A DNA stretch of 41,087 bases from Oscillospiraceae bacterium (GCA_017380435.1 JAFODZ010000034.1:1-41087); one strand, 5' to 3'. Numbered from the stretch's first letter, positions 25,921-34,135 are shown. Made by a program: numbers and translations. Notes: generated by a model from the sequence alone, not told the origin.

Positions 25921-27090
25921 ATGAATTTTGATGCACTCAAGCAATTTATGGATCACCTGACCGGGTGGCGAATTCCCGGCAACAGTGTCAGTGTTTGTAT
26001 AGAGGGAAAAGAGGTGTTTTCCTACGCATCCGGCTATGCGGATGTGGAGAGAAAAATCCCTATGACCAAGGAGCATTTGGTGAATCTCTACTCCTGCTCC
26101 AAGGTGGCAACCGTTACGGCGGCGCTGCAGCTTTATGAACAGGGGAAGTTCCTTTTGGATGATCCGCTGTATGCGTATATCCCGGAATTTCGGGAGATGT
26201 ACATATCCAATGATCAGGGCGTTCGCAAGGCGCAAAATCCCATTACCCTTCGCCATTTGTTCACCATGACCTCCGGCTTGAGCTATGACAGCAAAACGGA
26301 GGGATTTGCAGCAGCCCGAAAGCTGACAGATGGCAAAATGGATACCCTGACCGTGATCCGTTGCCTTGCTAAAGATCCCATTTCTTTTGAACCCGGCACG
26401 AGCTTCCAGTATGGTTTGTCTTTGGATGTTTTGGCTGGGGTGGTGGAAGTGATATCCGGCAGACGGTTTCGGGATTATATGCGGGAGCACATTTTTGATC
26501 CGTTGGGGATGGAATGTGCGGTGTACCATAATCAAGGTGTACAGGACAAAATGGCTATGCAATATAAATTTGTTGACGGAAGCGATGGGGATTTGGTAGC
26601 ACGACAATCCGGGGCAATCGCTGCGTCCGATGGCTTTTATAAGCCGGTAGGATTTGCAGTAGACACACTGGAATTTGGCCCGGAATACGATAGTGGCGGT
26701 GCCGGCATCACTACATCGGTTGCGGATTATTCCAAATTCTGCACGGCTTTGGCAAATGGCGGCATCAGTCAGACCGGAGAAAAGATATTAGGTGCAGGGA
26801 CGATTGATCTGCTGCGTACCAATCAGCTTACACAGGTACAGCGGAAAAACTTCGACTGGCCTCAGCTGAAGGGCTATGGCTATGGCTTGGGTGTTCGCAC
26901 GCTGATCGATAAGGCTGCCGGTTCTACCGGCAACTTAGGAGAATTTGGCTGGGGCGGTGCGGCAGGTGCCAGTGTTTGGATTGACCCGGATTTAAAACTG
27001 TCTGTCTGCTATGCTCACCATATGCTAAATCCCCAGGAGGAGTATTATCAGCCTCGGGTGCGGAATGTAGTATACGGCTGTGTGCTTTAA
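25921..27090 (+). CDS. beta-lactamase-family serine hydrolase (class C / esterase type)
   Basis: 389 residues of the serine beta-lactamase / penicillin-binding-protein-like fold. The catalytic SxxK is S58-C-S-K61 in NLYSCSKVATV. The YxN-type tyrosine is Y164 in SFQYGLSLDVLAGVVE, the esterase-like variant. GEFGWGGAAGASVWIDP near the C-terminus occupies the third-motif region. There is no signal peptide, so it is probably cytoplasmic and more likely an esterase or peptidase than a resistance enzyme. ATG at 25921 has AAGAGGT upstream. The next intact gene encodes another hydrolase, and a decayed GH1 gene lies between, so this may be the remnant of a glycan or glycoside catabolic cluster. Confidence 0.85.
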   Translation: MNFDALKQFMDHLTGWRIPGNSVSVCIEGKEVFSYASGYADVERKIPMTKEHLVNLYSCSKVATVTAALQLYEQGKFLLDDPLYAYIPEFREMYISNDQGVRKAQNPITLRHLFTMTSGLSYDSKTEGFAAARKLTDGKMDTLTVIRCLAKDPISFEPGTSFQYGLSLDVLAGVVEVISGRRFRDYMREHIFDPLGMECAVYHNQGVQDKMAMQYKFVDGSDGDLVARQSGAIAASDGFYKPVGFAVDTLEFGPEYDSGGAGITTSVADYSKFCTALANGGISQTGEKILGAGTIDLLRTNQLTQVQRKNFDWPQLKGYGYGLGVRTLIDKAAGSTGNLGEFGWGGAAGASVWIDPDLKLSVCYAHHMLNPQEEYYQPRVRNVVYGCVL

Positions 27091-27105
27091 AAAAGAGAAA
27101 GATAT

Positions 27106-27513
27106 ATGGCGTTTTGCAAAGATTTTGCGTGGGGTGTAGCCACCGTATCTTATCAGGTAGAGGGCGGCTAGAATGAAGACGGCAAGGGCCTGAGTATTTG
27201 GGATGTTTTCACCCACGAACTGGAAATTGTGTAAGCTGGTTTGCAGAGTATGCGGCTAAGGTTGCAGAGCTCTTCTCCGACTGGGTCAAGTATTATATAA
27301 CCTTCAATGAGCCTCAGGTGTTTATTGGAAAAGGCTTCTGACAGTGGTGTAGATGTGCGGGGTATTTCCATTGGACCTTTATGGACAATTTGAAATGGAC
27401 AAGAGGGTATACTGCCCGTTTTGGTACGGTCTATGTTGACTGCGCAACACAAAAACAAATCATTAAGGATTTCCAGCTACTGGTATAAAAAGTGGATCGA
27501 GGAGCATTCCTGA
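27106..27513 (+). pseudogene. decayed glycoside hydrolase family 1 (beta-glucosidase) gene
   Basis: Three fragments of a GH1 enzyme remain in order. The first (27106 on) reads MAFCKDFAWGVATVSYQ then VEGG-stop-NEDGKGLSIWDVF; the stop TAG at 27169-27171 replaces the Trp of the usual GGWNEDGKG. The second (about 27239-27342) reads WFAEYAAKVAELF then YITFNEPQVF, holding the TFNEP acid/base motif. The third (about 27343-27510) reads SGVDVRG, then after a frameshift YFHWTFMDNLKWTRGY and, after another, SSYWYKKWIEEHS. About 400 bases remain of a gene normally ~1.4 kb; the nucleophile region (TENG) is deleted. Not functional. Confidence 0.9.
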
Positions 27514-27531
27514 GCAATGGAGGAAGGAAAT

Positions 27532-28263
27532 ATGTCAGAATTGTGGAACGGATTTATAATTGAAAAGCTTCTTTTTGAAGACCGGCCGGCCTGTGTCGTT
27601 TTTCCTAAGGAAGGAACGGAAAATGGCCGCTTAGCGGCGAAAACTGTATATTGGGATGCATTTCCTGAGGCGGCAGAAATTGATTTGTTGAAATTAGGTT
27701 TTCATCTCTGCTTTGTTGAAAGCGACAACCGTTGGGGAACAGACAAGGATTTGGATCGTGCTGCCAGATTTATCGGCTTTGTTACGAATAAATACAGCCT
27801 TCAAAAGCGTGTTGTACCCATCGGTATGAGCTGTGGTGGTTTGATGGCAGTGAAGCTGGCAGCGAAATACCCGGAAATTATTTCCTGTATCTATTTGGAT
27901 GCGCCTGTAATAAACTATTTAAGCTGTCCCGGATGCGTGGGGGATGCCAAGCCTGAAGATGTATGCATTCCTATGGAGGAGATCTATGTCGCACTTGGTC
28001 TTGAAAGCATGTCCCAGTTGATCGCCTATCGGGATATGCCCTTGGATAAGATCCCGGTACTTCTGGACAACAAGATCCCTGTGGTATTGGTTGCCGGTCT
28101 TGCGGATCGTGTGGTGCCTTACCATGAAAACGGACAGTATTTACAGCGTGCCTATGAGGCATCGGAAATTGATTTTGAATGCTACTTGAAACCGGAGGGT
28201 GACCACCATCCGCATGGTGTTTTAAACAATGAACCGGTTATCAAGTTTATTCTGACTCACTGA
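27532..28263 (+). CDS. alpha/beta hydrolase, substrate unknown
   Basis: 243 residues. The nucleophile elbow is GMSCGG with Ser100; Asp192 lies in GLADRVVPY, and the His is in DHHPHG (225-228), giving a complete triad. The fold suggests a small-molecule esterase or peptidase with no signal peptide, so cytoplasmic. The start is ATG at 27532, with GGAGGAAGG directly upstream; the earlier in-frame ATG at 27517 overlaps that site. It begins 18 bases after the GH1 relic and may once have been part of the same operon. Downstream come two repeat modules with strong terminators. Confidence 0.8.
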   Translation: MSELWNGFIIEKLLFEDRPACVVFPKEGTENGRLAAKTVYWDAFPEAAEIDLLKLGFHLCFVESDNRWGTDKDLDRAARFIGFVTNKYSLQKRVVPIGMSCGGLMAVKLAAKYPEIISCIYLDAPVINYLSCPGCVGDAKPEDVCIPMEEIYVALGLESMSQLIAYRDMPLDKIPVLLDNKIPVVLVAGLADRVVPYHENGQYLQRAYEASEIDFECYLKPEGDHHPHGVLNNEPVIKFILTH

Positions 28264-28340
28264 TATTTGCTGAAGAAGTCCGGTGCTGAAAAAAGGAGAA
28301 AAATTCTACAGCAAAACGAAATACCAATTTTCCGTAAAGA

Positions 28341-28478
28341 GATAAGGGGACAAGGGGACATGGGGACGGTTCTGCTGTCTCCTAAGACAGAAGCCAATTT
28401 CTCTGTCTTGGCCGATGATTCCAATTCCAATTAATTCCCCACCGGGGCAAGAGGTTTCTCCCTCTTGCCCCGGTTTTT
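28341..28478 (+). repeat. REP-like sequence copy 3 plus strong terminator hairpin
   Basis: ACGGTTCTG core at 28366-28374 within GGGGACGGTTCTGCTGTCTCC; then an inserted small hairpin (AAGACAGA...TCTGTCTT, about 28384-28411); then CCAATTCCAATTAA; then a 13-base perfect stem CCGGGGCAAGAGG / CCTCTTGCCCCGG (28442-28473) with a TTTCTC loop and a T-run. The module recurs at 28551-28645. Confidence 0.7.
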
Positions 28479-28550
28479 ATATCCGTATGATCCTTCAATT
28501 GCAATCTCGCTGACAAAACACAAGGTAGCGGTATTTTCCACCGCTGCCAT

Positions 28551-28645
28551 AAGGGGGGACACGGGGACGGTTCTGTTGTCTCCTAATTCCCAATCCAATT
28601 AACCCCCAACGGGGCAAGAGGTTTCTCCCTCTTGCCCCGGCTTTC
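28551..28645 (+). repeat. REP-like sequence copy 4 plus strong terminator hairpin
   Basis: Second copy of the module at 28341-28478, without the inserted small hairpin: GGGGACGGTTCTGTTGTCTCC, CAATCCAATTAA, then stem CGGGGCAAGAGG / CCTCTTGCCCCG (28610-28639) with the same TTTCTC loop, followed by CTTTCTCTTTTT. It may shield the vanW promoter downstream from read-through. Confidence 0.7.
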
Positions 28646-28746
28646 TCTTTTTAGGCATCTGTTCGCAAAGTTGCACCATTTTCCAAGGGGGCGTTTTTTC
28701 CTGTTTCCTTTGTTTTAGGCAATATTTGTAAACATTTATTTATAGA

Positions 28747-28775
28747 TTGCAAATCCTTTTTCCTTATGGTATAAT
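28747..28775 (+). promoter_or_regulatory. promoter of the VanW-family gene
   Basis: TTGCAA (28747-28752), 17-base spacer, TATAAT (28770-28775), about 40 bases before the start. Confidence 0.75.
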
Positions 28776-28813
28776 ACCCCAGAATTTAAAAAGAAAGGAG
28801 AGAGTTTTTTATT

Positions 28814-30622
28814 ATGGCAAACACTCCCCGCAAAGGCGGCAAGGATATCGATGAACTGGAATCCACCTTTCAAAAACTCTCCGGAAAATCTGCTTCTACA
28901 AAGCAGGTAACAAAATCCTCCACAAAAATTGTTCCCGTTTTGATTACGGCGATCTGCATTTTGGCAGTTGCCGCTGTGATCTGCGGTATCATCATCCTCA
29001 CTATGAATGGCAGCTCCGTCAAGGCAAATGTGAGCATCCTCGGCATTGAACTGAAGGGTATGTCCCAAAACGAGGTTATCGAAGCGATCAGCGCAGAGTT
29101 CGACCGATTGTACGGTTCTGAACAGCTGGTTGTGGAGATCGAAGATCATCAGCTGATACTCAGCGCAGCCGATTCCGGGTTGGCTTTGGACTCCCAGGCC
29201 GCTGCCGATGCTGCTATCCATTACAAGCAGGCCGGTATGAAGACTGTTGCCCTGGATATTACCCCCTACATCAGCGTCAATGAGCACACCTTGGCTGACA
29301 AAATTGACGAGCTGGCTCTCGCCCTTAACTCCGAGCTGACCCAGACCCAGTATGAAGTCACCGGCACTGCCCCCGAAAGCCTGGAGACTATGGACGAAGA
29401 TGCCTCCCAGATTCTGCACATCACCAAGGGTACGCCCGGCAAAAAGCTGGACAAGGATCTGATTTGGGAACAAGTCTGCCTTGCCTGCAGCAACGGTCAG
29501 AGCAAAATTACATACGAGCTTCCCTTCTCTGAACCCGATTCTTTGGATGTACAGGCAATTTTCGATGAATACTGCTCCACCGCTGTGACCGCAGAGTTTG
29601 AAAAAGACACCTTCAAGCCCTTGGGCGGCACTTACGGCTACGGCTTTGATGTGGCAGAAGTTACCGCTGCGGTGGATGCCGCGGATTACGGCAGCGCTAT
29701 GGAGTTCCCCTTCCAATGGGCTGAGCCGGAAACTACTTTAGAAGAGCTGAATGCACAGCTGTTCCAGGATGAGCTGGGCACCTACACCGCCACCCAGTAC
29801 AGCGACTGGCGCCGGCAGAAAAATATGAGGGTTGCCTGCGAAACCATTCACAACACCATCCTCTATCCCGGCGATGTATTCAGCTTCAACGGCGCACTCG
29901 GCCCCCGTACCCCGGAAAAGGGTTACGAACTGGGCGCATCCTATGTCGGCGGCAAGACGGTTATGGAATACGGCGGCGGCATTTGCCAGGTATCCTCCTC
30001 TTTGTACTACTGCTCCCTTTTGGCCGATCTGCAGATTATAGAACGGGACTGCCACACTTACGCCCCCACCTATGTACCTCTGAGCGGTGACGCCACGGTT
30101 TACTGGGGCGGTATCGACTACAAATTCAAGAACAACACCCCCTACCCCATCCGCATCGAGGCCATTGCCAACGGCAACAGCGTCACCCTCCGGCTGATGG
30201 GCACTGATACCAAGGACTACTATGTAAAATTCAAGAGTGTCCATCTGAACACCTACGAATTTAAGGAAGTTTTCAAGGAAATGGCCCCCGACAACGAGGA
30301 CGGCTACAAGGACGGCGATGTCATCACCACACCCTACACCGGTTACCGGTCCGAGGGCTGGATCATTAAGTACGACAAGCTCACCGACAAAGAGCTCAGC
30401 CGCACCAAGGTATCCTCCGATCTGTACCACACCCGGGACAAGGAAATCGCTAAGATCATCGATCCCGAGGAAACCGAGGGAGAAACCGAACCCGAGGTCA
30501 CCGAACCGGAGCAGACGGATCCCCCCGTGAGCGAACCGACTCAAACAGAGCCGGAGGTATCCGAACCCAGCCAGTCCGAAGGAAATTCCAGAGAAATCCA
30601 ACTCCCCCCAATTTCCGGCTAA
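28814..30622 (+). CDS. VanW-family, YoaR-like membrane-anchored envelope protein
   Basis: A 602-residue envelope protein. A polar, Lys/Ser-rich N-terminus (1-36) precedes one membrane span (about 38-64, VPVLITAICILAVAAVICG), so the rest is extracellular. Residues 66-320 resemble the peptidoglycan-binding repeats of YoaR-type proteins. The VanW domain is about 331-450 (PGDVFSFNGALGPRTPEKGY; EYGGGICQVSSSLYY; NNTPYPIRI). Near the C-terminus is a ~100-residue beta-rich segment, then a Pro/Glu/Thr tail (about 555-602) of TEPE- and SEPSQ-like repeats that could span the wall. VanW function is unknown despite its link to vancomycin-resistance loci. AAAGGAG lies upstream; a terminator follows. Confidence 0.88.
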   Translation: MANTPRKGGKDIDELESTFQKLSGKSASTKQVTKSSTKIVPVLITAICILAVAAVICGIIILTMNGSSVKANVSILGIELKGMSQNEVIEAISAEFDRLYGSEQLVVEIEDHQLILSAADSGLALDSQAAADAAIHYKQAGMKTVALDITPYISVNEHTLADKIDELALALNSELTQTQYEVTGTAPESLETMDEDASQILHITKGTPGKKLDKDLIWEQVCLACSNGQSKITYELPFSEPDSLDVQAIFDEYCSTAVTAEFEKDTFKPLGGTYGYGFDVAEVTAAVDAADYGSAMEFPFQWAEPETTLEELNAQLFQDELGTYTATQYSDWRRQKNMRVACETIHNTILYPGDVFSFNGALGPRTPEKGYELGASYVGGKTVMEYGGGICQVSSSLYYCSLLADLQIIERDCHTYAPTYVPLSGDATVYWGGIDYKFKNNTPYPIRIEAIANGNSVTLRLMGTDTKDYYVKFKSVHLNTYEFKEVFKEMAPDNEDGYKDGDVITTPYTGYRSEGWIIKYDKLTDKELSRTKVSSDLYHTRDKEIAKIIDPEETEGETEPEVTEPEQTDPPVSEPTQTEPEVSEPSQSEGNSREIQLPPISG

Positions 30623-30636
30623 GCAAAAATCCACCC

Positions 30637-30670
30637 ATTCCCCTGCCCAACGGCAGGGGAATAGTTTTAT
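30637..30670 (+). terminator. terminator of the VanW-family gene
   Basis: 11-base perfect arms ATTCCCCTGCC / GGCAGGGGAAT with a CAAC loop, followed by AGTTTTAT. Confidence 0.8.
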
Positions 30671-30689
30671 ATAAATATTCATAATATTA

Positions 30690-30703
30690 TGGATTTTTAT
30701 TCA
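30690..30703. promoter_or_regulatory. candidate ArgR/AhrC box
   Basis: TGGATTTTTATTCA fits the ARG-box pattern TGNATWWWWATNCA at every position. Similar but imperfect AT-rich half-palindromes lie at 30728-30741, 30752-30765, 30828-30839 and 30842-30856, the last two overlapping the promoter of the ABC importer. In such AT-rich DNA a chance match is possible. Confidence 0.35.
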
Positions 30704-30820
30704 TCCGCGTTTTAATTTTTTGCCGCAATATTCATATATTCTTTCAAATAATGAATATATTTGTATAGGATTGCCACAATATCCAAGGTTTTTCGGGATA
30801 TTTCTTGTATTATCATCCAA

Positions 30821-30849
30821 TAGACAATGAATATTATTCGCTGTATAAT
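30821..30849 (+). promoter_or_regulatory. promoter of the amino-acid ABC importer
   Basis: TAGACA (30821-30826), 17-base spacer, TATAAT (30844-30849), about 55 bases before the binding-protein start. Palindromic TGAAT/ATTCA motifs lie in and around the spacer. Confidence 0.7.
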
Positions 30850-30904
30850 ACATTCATACAACAAATCCTGTTTTCAGGTATTTTAAATAAAGGAGATTCC
30901 TACA

Positions 30905-31687
30905 ATGAAAAAGCTGATTGCTATCACTCTTTCCCTGCTCATGGTTATGAGCATGTTTGCCGCTTGCGGCTCCAACAACGATTCCGGCCTTTCCACCGCC
31001 ATTGAAGGCAAACTGGTAATGGCCACCAACGCACAGTTCCCTCCCTACGAGTACTACGAGGGCGGCGAGATCGTCGGTATTGATGCCGAGATCGCACAGG
31101 CCATCGCTGACAAGCTGGGTCTGGAGCTGCAGATCGACGATATGGAATTTGACTCCATCGTTGAATCCGTCAAGAGCGGCAAGTCCGATATGGGTCTGGC
31201 CGGTATGACCGTCACCGACGAGAGAAAAGAATCCGTCAACTTCACCGAAAGCTATGCTACCGGCGTCCAGGTCGTTATCGTGACCGAGGACTCTGCCATC
31301 ACCAGCGTTGACGATCTGTTCGCAGAAGGCGCTAACTACACCATCGGCGTACAGCGCAACACCACCGGCGACCTGTACACCACTTGGGATCTTGAGGATG
31401 AAGGTCTGGCTACCATCGACCGCTACAGCAAGGGCGCTGACGCTGTTCAGGCTCTGAAGACCGGCAAGGTTGACTGCGTGGTTATCGACAACGAGCCTGC
31501 CAAGGCATTCGTGGCCGGCACCGAGGGTCTGAAGATCCTGGATACCGACTACATTCTGGAAAACTACGCCATTGCCATGAGCAAGGACAACGAAGCTCTG
31601 TACAATGCAGTTAACGAGGCTCTGAAGGAACTGATCGCTGACGGCACGGTTCAGAAGATCATCGAAAAGTACATCCCCGCTGAATAA
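30905..31687 (+). CDS. polar amino-acid ABC transporter substrate-binding lipoprotein
   Basis: 260 residues. The lipoprotein signal is MKKLIAITLSLLMVMSMFAAC with the lipidated Cys at 21. The mature part is an SBP family 3 fold: LVMATNAQFPPYEYYEGG, GIDAEIAQAIADKLG, and GMTVTDERKESVNFTESY, where the Arg is expected to bind the alpha-carboxylate of an amino acid. The C-terminal IVENYAIAM-type segment and KYIPAE end are also typical. It captures an amino acid outside the cell for the permease and ATPase encoded next. The exact substrate cannot be read; the candidate ARG boxes hint at a basic amino acid. A hairpin downstream may leave this gene expressed above the permease. Confidence 0.93.
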   Translation: MKKLIAITLSLLMVMSMFAACGSNNDSGLSTAIEGKLVMATNAQFPPYEYYEGGEIVGIDAEIAQAIADKLGLELQIDDMEFDSIVESVKSGKSDMGLAGMTVTDERKESVNFTESYATGVQVVIVTEDSAITSVDDLFAEGANYTIGVQRNTTGDLYTTWDLEDEGLATIDRYSKGADAVQALKTGKVDCVVIDNEPAKAFVAGTEGLKILDTDYILENYAIAMSKDNEALYNAVNEALKELIADGTVQKIIEKYIPAE

Positions 31688-31698
31688 TCTTTCCCATC

Positions 31699-31735
31699 AG
31701 CAAGGGGTCCGGATTTCCGGACCCCTTGCTTGTGG
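31699..31735 (+). terminator. intra-operon hairpin after the binding-protein gene
   Basis: 14-base perfect arms AGCAAGGGGTCCGG / CCGGACCCCTTGCT with a 4-base loop. The following sequence (TGTGGACTTTT) is a weak T-run, so read-through to the permease is likely. Confidence 0.65.
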
Positions 31736-31755
31736 ACTTTTAAGGAGGAAACAAA

Positions 31756-32538
31756 ATGAGACCAGGCCCGCTTACATTGTGGCCAGATGTGGCTCCCCAA
31801 TGGATCCTGAACCTGCCAGACTGGCTGGAAAATATTTTCTTCAAATTTTATAAAAGCTTTATTTTTGACGATCGCTACACCATGTATCTGGAAGGTCTTC
31901 GCAACACGCTGCTGCTGACCATCCTGGCGCTGCTGATGGGCATTGTTTTGGGCGTTGTGGTTGCGCTGGTTCGTGCCACCTGGGACAAAAACGGCAGCGA
32001 AATGCAGGGCATCAGCAAGTTTGTTCTGAAGCTGTCCAACACCGTTTGCAATATCTATCTGACCGTTATCCGCGGTACGCCGGTAATCGTGCAGCTGATG
32101 ATCTGGTACTTTGTCATTTTCGCCAAGTCCCGGAACAAGGTTATGGTTGCCGCCTTTGCATTCGGTATCAACTCCGGCGCTTACGTTGCTGAGATCATTC
32201 GAAGCGGCATTATGGCTGTGGATCCCGGTCAGAATGAAGCCGGTCGCTCCTTGGGCTTTGGATATATCGACACCATGCGCTTTATCGTGCTGCCCCAGGC
32301 ATTTAAGGCCGTATTGCCCGCCCTTGCCAATGAGTTTATCGTCCTTCTGAAAGAAACCTCTGTTGCAGGCTATGTGGGACTGATGGATCTGGGTTATGCC
32401 GGCAACACCGTAGGCGGCAATGCTATGGAGTATCTGCTGCCCCTGCTGCTGACAGCGGTAATCTATCTGATACTGGTTATGTTCTTTACCCATCTGGTGA
32501 AAAAACTGGAAAGGAGGCTGCGCAACAGTGAGCGATAA
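31756..32538 (+). CDS. amino-acid ABC transporter permease
   Basis: 260 residues of the His/Glu/Gln/Arg permease type. About five membrane spans are visible, starting at [19 protein letters not shown] (about 50-70). The ATPase-contact EAA loop is [20 protein letters not shown] (about 158-177). [16 protein letters not shown] is a conserved family segment. An AAGGAGG site precedes the ATG. The gene overlaps the ATPase gene by 11 bases. A single permease gene implies a homodimer. Confidence 0.94.
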   Translation: MRPGPLTLWPDVAPQWILNLPDWLENIFFKFYKSFIFDDRYTMYLEGLRNTLLLTILALLMGIVLGVVVALVRATWDKNGSEMQGISKFVLKLSNTVCNIYLTVIRGTPVIVQLMIWYFVIFAKSRNKVMVAAFAFGINSGAYVAEIIRSGIMAVDPGQNEAGRSLGFGYIDTMRFIVLPQAFKAVLPALANEFIVLLKETSVAGYVGLMDLGYAGNTVGGNAMEYLLPLLLTAVIYLILVMFFTHLVKKLERRLRNSER

Positions 32539-33271
32539 TACCATCATTCGCGCCAGCGGCGTTTGCAAGCATTTTGCAGGCGGTGAAATCAAGGCGCTGG
32601 ACGGCGTTTCCGCCGATATTGCCAAGGGTGAGGTCGTTGTCATCATCGGTCCCTCCGGTTCCGGTAAATCTACCTTTCTGCGTTGCTTAAACCTTCTGGA
32701 AGTTCCCACCGACGGTGTCATTCTCTTTAACGGACACGATATTACCGACAAGCACACAAACATCAACATCCACCGGCAAAAAATGGGAATGGTATTTCAG
32801 CACTTCAACCTTTTCCCCCACAAGACCATTCTGGACAATATGACCCTTGCGCCCATTCATCTGCTGAAAAAGAGCAAAAAAGAGGCCGAAGCCCATGCTT
32901 TGGCTCTGTTGGAGCGGGTTGGTCTTGCTGACCGTGCCAATGCCTACCCCAGTCAGCTATCCGGCGGTCAAAAGCAGCGTGTTGCCATCGTGCGGGCGCT
33001 GGCTATGGAGCCGGAAGTGATGCTCTTTGACGAGCCCACCTCCGCCCTTGACCCGGAAATGGTCGGCGAGGTTTTGGAAGTTATGAAGGAATTGGCTGCT
33101 GAGGGTATGACCATGGTGGTGGTTACCCACGAAATGGGATTTGCCAAGGAGGTTGCCAGCCGCGTTGTGTTTATGGATGAAGGCAAAATCCTGGAAGAAA
33201 ACACGCCGGCTGAGCTTTTCGGAAATCCCCAGCATCCCCGCTTAAAGGACTTCCTTTCCAAAGTTCTCTAA
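32528..33271 (+). CDS. amino-acid ABC transporter ATP-binding protein (GlnQ/HisP type)
   Basis: 247 residues that power the importer encoded upstream. Walker A is GPSGSGKST (about 38-46), the Q-loop [11 protein letters not shown], the signature [11 protein letters not shown] (about 139-149), Walker [15 protein letters not shown] (about 162-175), and the switch His in VVTHEMGFA. The start is GTG at 32528, inside the permease gene, with GGAGG upstream, implying coupled translation. A terminator follows 9 bases after the stop. Confidence 0.96.
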   Translation: MSDNTIIRASGVCKHFAGGEIKALDGVSADIAKGEVVVIIGPSGSGKSTFLRCLNLLEVPTDGVILFNGHDITDKHTNINIHRQKMGMVFQHFNLFPHKTILDNMTLAPIHLLKKSKKEAEAHALALLERVGLADRANAYPSQLSGGQKQRVAIVRALAMEPEVMLFDEPTSALDPEMVGEVLEVMKELAAEGMTMVVVTHEMGFAKEVASRVVFMDEGKILEENTPAELFGNPQHPRLKDFLSKVL

Positions 33272-33280
33272 AAATTCACA

Positions 33281-33323
33281 ACAGGGTTGCTTCATGTTTC
33301 CGGAAGCAACCCTGTTTTTATTT
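33281..33323 (+). terminator. terminator of the ABC importer operon
   Basis: 13-base perfect arms ACAGGGTTGCTTC / GAAGCAACCCTGT with a 9-base loop, followed by TTTTATTT. It overlaps the 3' end of the convergent lipoprotein gene. Confidence 0.85.
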
Positions 33324-34017
33324 CATAGTCCACAATACGGCAATACCCGCTGACATAATATTTCGGATTTACCGTAATTCTTTTCCCCGGAGGAAGGTAG
33401 GCAACGGTAAACTCGTAAGGTTTGCCGCCCACCCCAATTTCATCTGCATACTTGCGGAAATATACCGTAAGATTCTCCATTTCCTGCCCGGAAGTATTGC
33501 GGATAGAAAGGGTCGTATCCCCCTGCTCCTGAATGAGAAGTTTAGGCTCTGCAGGCATTTTTTCTACGGTATGCCAGCCAAAAATATTTACGATCCTGCT
33601 GTCAAGATATTGCTGCGCCGAAGCCTCCGGAACCAAAACCGTAGATTGGGGTGGGATTCTGTACGCCCGAAAGCAGTAGCGGCAAAGCTCCGTATCTACG
33701 ATCACGCTGGCATAAGGAATCCAGGCATCGCCGCTGTTATGCAGCAGCAACGCAGCAACCTCCACCACCTCTGTGCCGGAGCCGTCCTCCATAAACGGAC
33801 CGTCATATGTAGCCAGGGACTGAACAGTCAAGGATGTGCAGGAGATCTTCATGGGCAGGGTGATGGTTTGTTCCTCCCGGTTTAGTTGTTTTTCCGGCAT
33901 CTTATGCTCACACCCGGTCAGAGGTATGGTAAACACCAGCAGAACCAGCAGTAGCAGCACAAAAGCGCTGAAGGCACAAGCCGACAACGCCATCCTGCGT
34001 ATGGCCGCGTGATACAC
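33292..34017 (-). CDS. predicted lipoprotein, function unknown
   Basis: 241 residues, not recognised. The N-terminus has His and two Arg followed by a long hydrophobic run (about 12-28) and LTGC at about 29-32, a plausible lipobox, then a polar ~200-residue beta-rich domain (SGQEMENLTVYFRKY, PYEFTVAYLPPGKRIT) reminiscent of Ig-like or FxLYD-type folds; that is a guess. I place the start at GTG 34017, with GAGGGGG seven bases upstream. The longer frame from ATG 34077 would begin inside the -35 of the promoter seen at 34081-34052. It is monocistronic and convergent with the ABC importer. Confidence 0.7.
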   Translation of the reverse strand: MYHAAIRRMALSACAFSAFVLLLLVLLVFTIPLTGCEHKMPEKQLNREEQTITLPMKISCTSLTVQSLATYDGPFMEDGSGTEVVEVAALLLHNSGDAWIPYASVIVDTELCRYCFRAYRIPPQSTVLVPEASAQQYLDSRIVNIFGWHTVEKMPAEPKLLIQEQGDTTLSIRNTSGQEMENLTVYFRKYADEIGVGGKPYEFTVAYLPPGKRITVNPKYYVSGYCRIVDYEIKTGLLPET

Positions 34018-34051
34018 ATCCCCCACCCCCTCGCTCGAACATTGTAGTGCC

Positions 34052-34081
34052 ATTATAGGAATCTGCTGATTGCTCATTCAA
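34052..34081 (-). promoter_or_regulatory. promoter of the predicted lipoprotein gene
   Basis: Minus strand TTGAAT (34081-34076), 18-base spacer, TATAAT (34057-34052). It rules out the longer in-frame start at 34077. Confidence 0.7.
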
Positions 34082-34110
34082 GGGAAATATGGGGAATCAA
34101 AAAATATTTC

Positions 34111-34135
34111 AAGGGGCTGCAAAAAGCAGCCCCTT
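34111..34135 (-). terminator. terminator of the esterase / ATP-grasp operon
   Basis: 10-base perfect arms AAGGGGCTGC / GCAGCCCCTT with a 5-base loop. On the minus strand GAAATATTTTTTG follows. It lies 8 bases beyond the ATP-grasp stop. Confidence 0.65.

Noticed and set aside
25921..27090. Antibiotic-resistance beta-lactamase
   Set aside because: It has SxxK and a Tyr motif but no signal peptide, and the Tyr motif is of esterase type, so resistance is unlikely.
27169..27171. In-frame TAG in the GH1 sequence as possible recoding (readthrough or non-canonical amino acid)
   Set aside because: The same gene has several frameshifts and large deletions further on, so ordinary decay explains it.
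24747..28813. CRISPR array or integrated prophage in the gene-poor patch
   Set aside because: The repeats are palindromic, few and irregularly spaced, with no cas, integrase or phage structural gene.
28736..29716. 326-codon open frame on the minus strand
   Set aside because: Antisense to the VanW-family gene and extends through its promoter; no motif.
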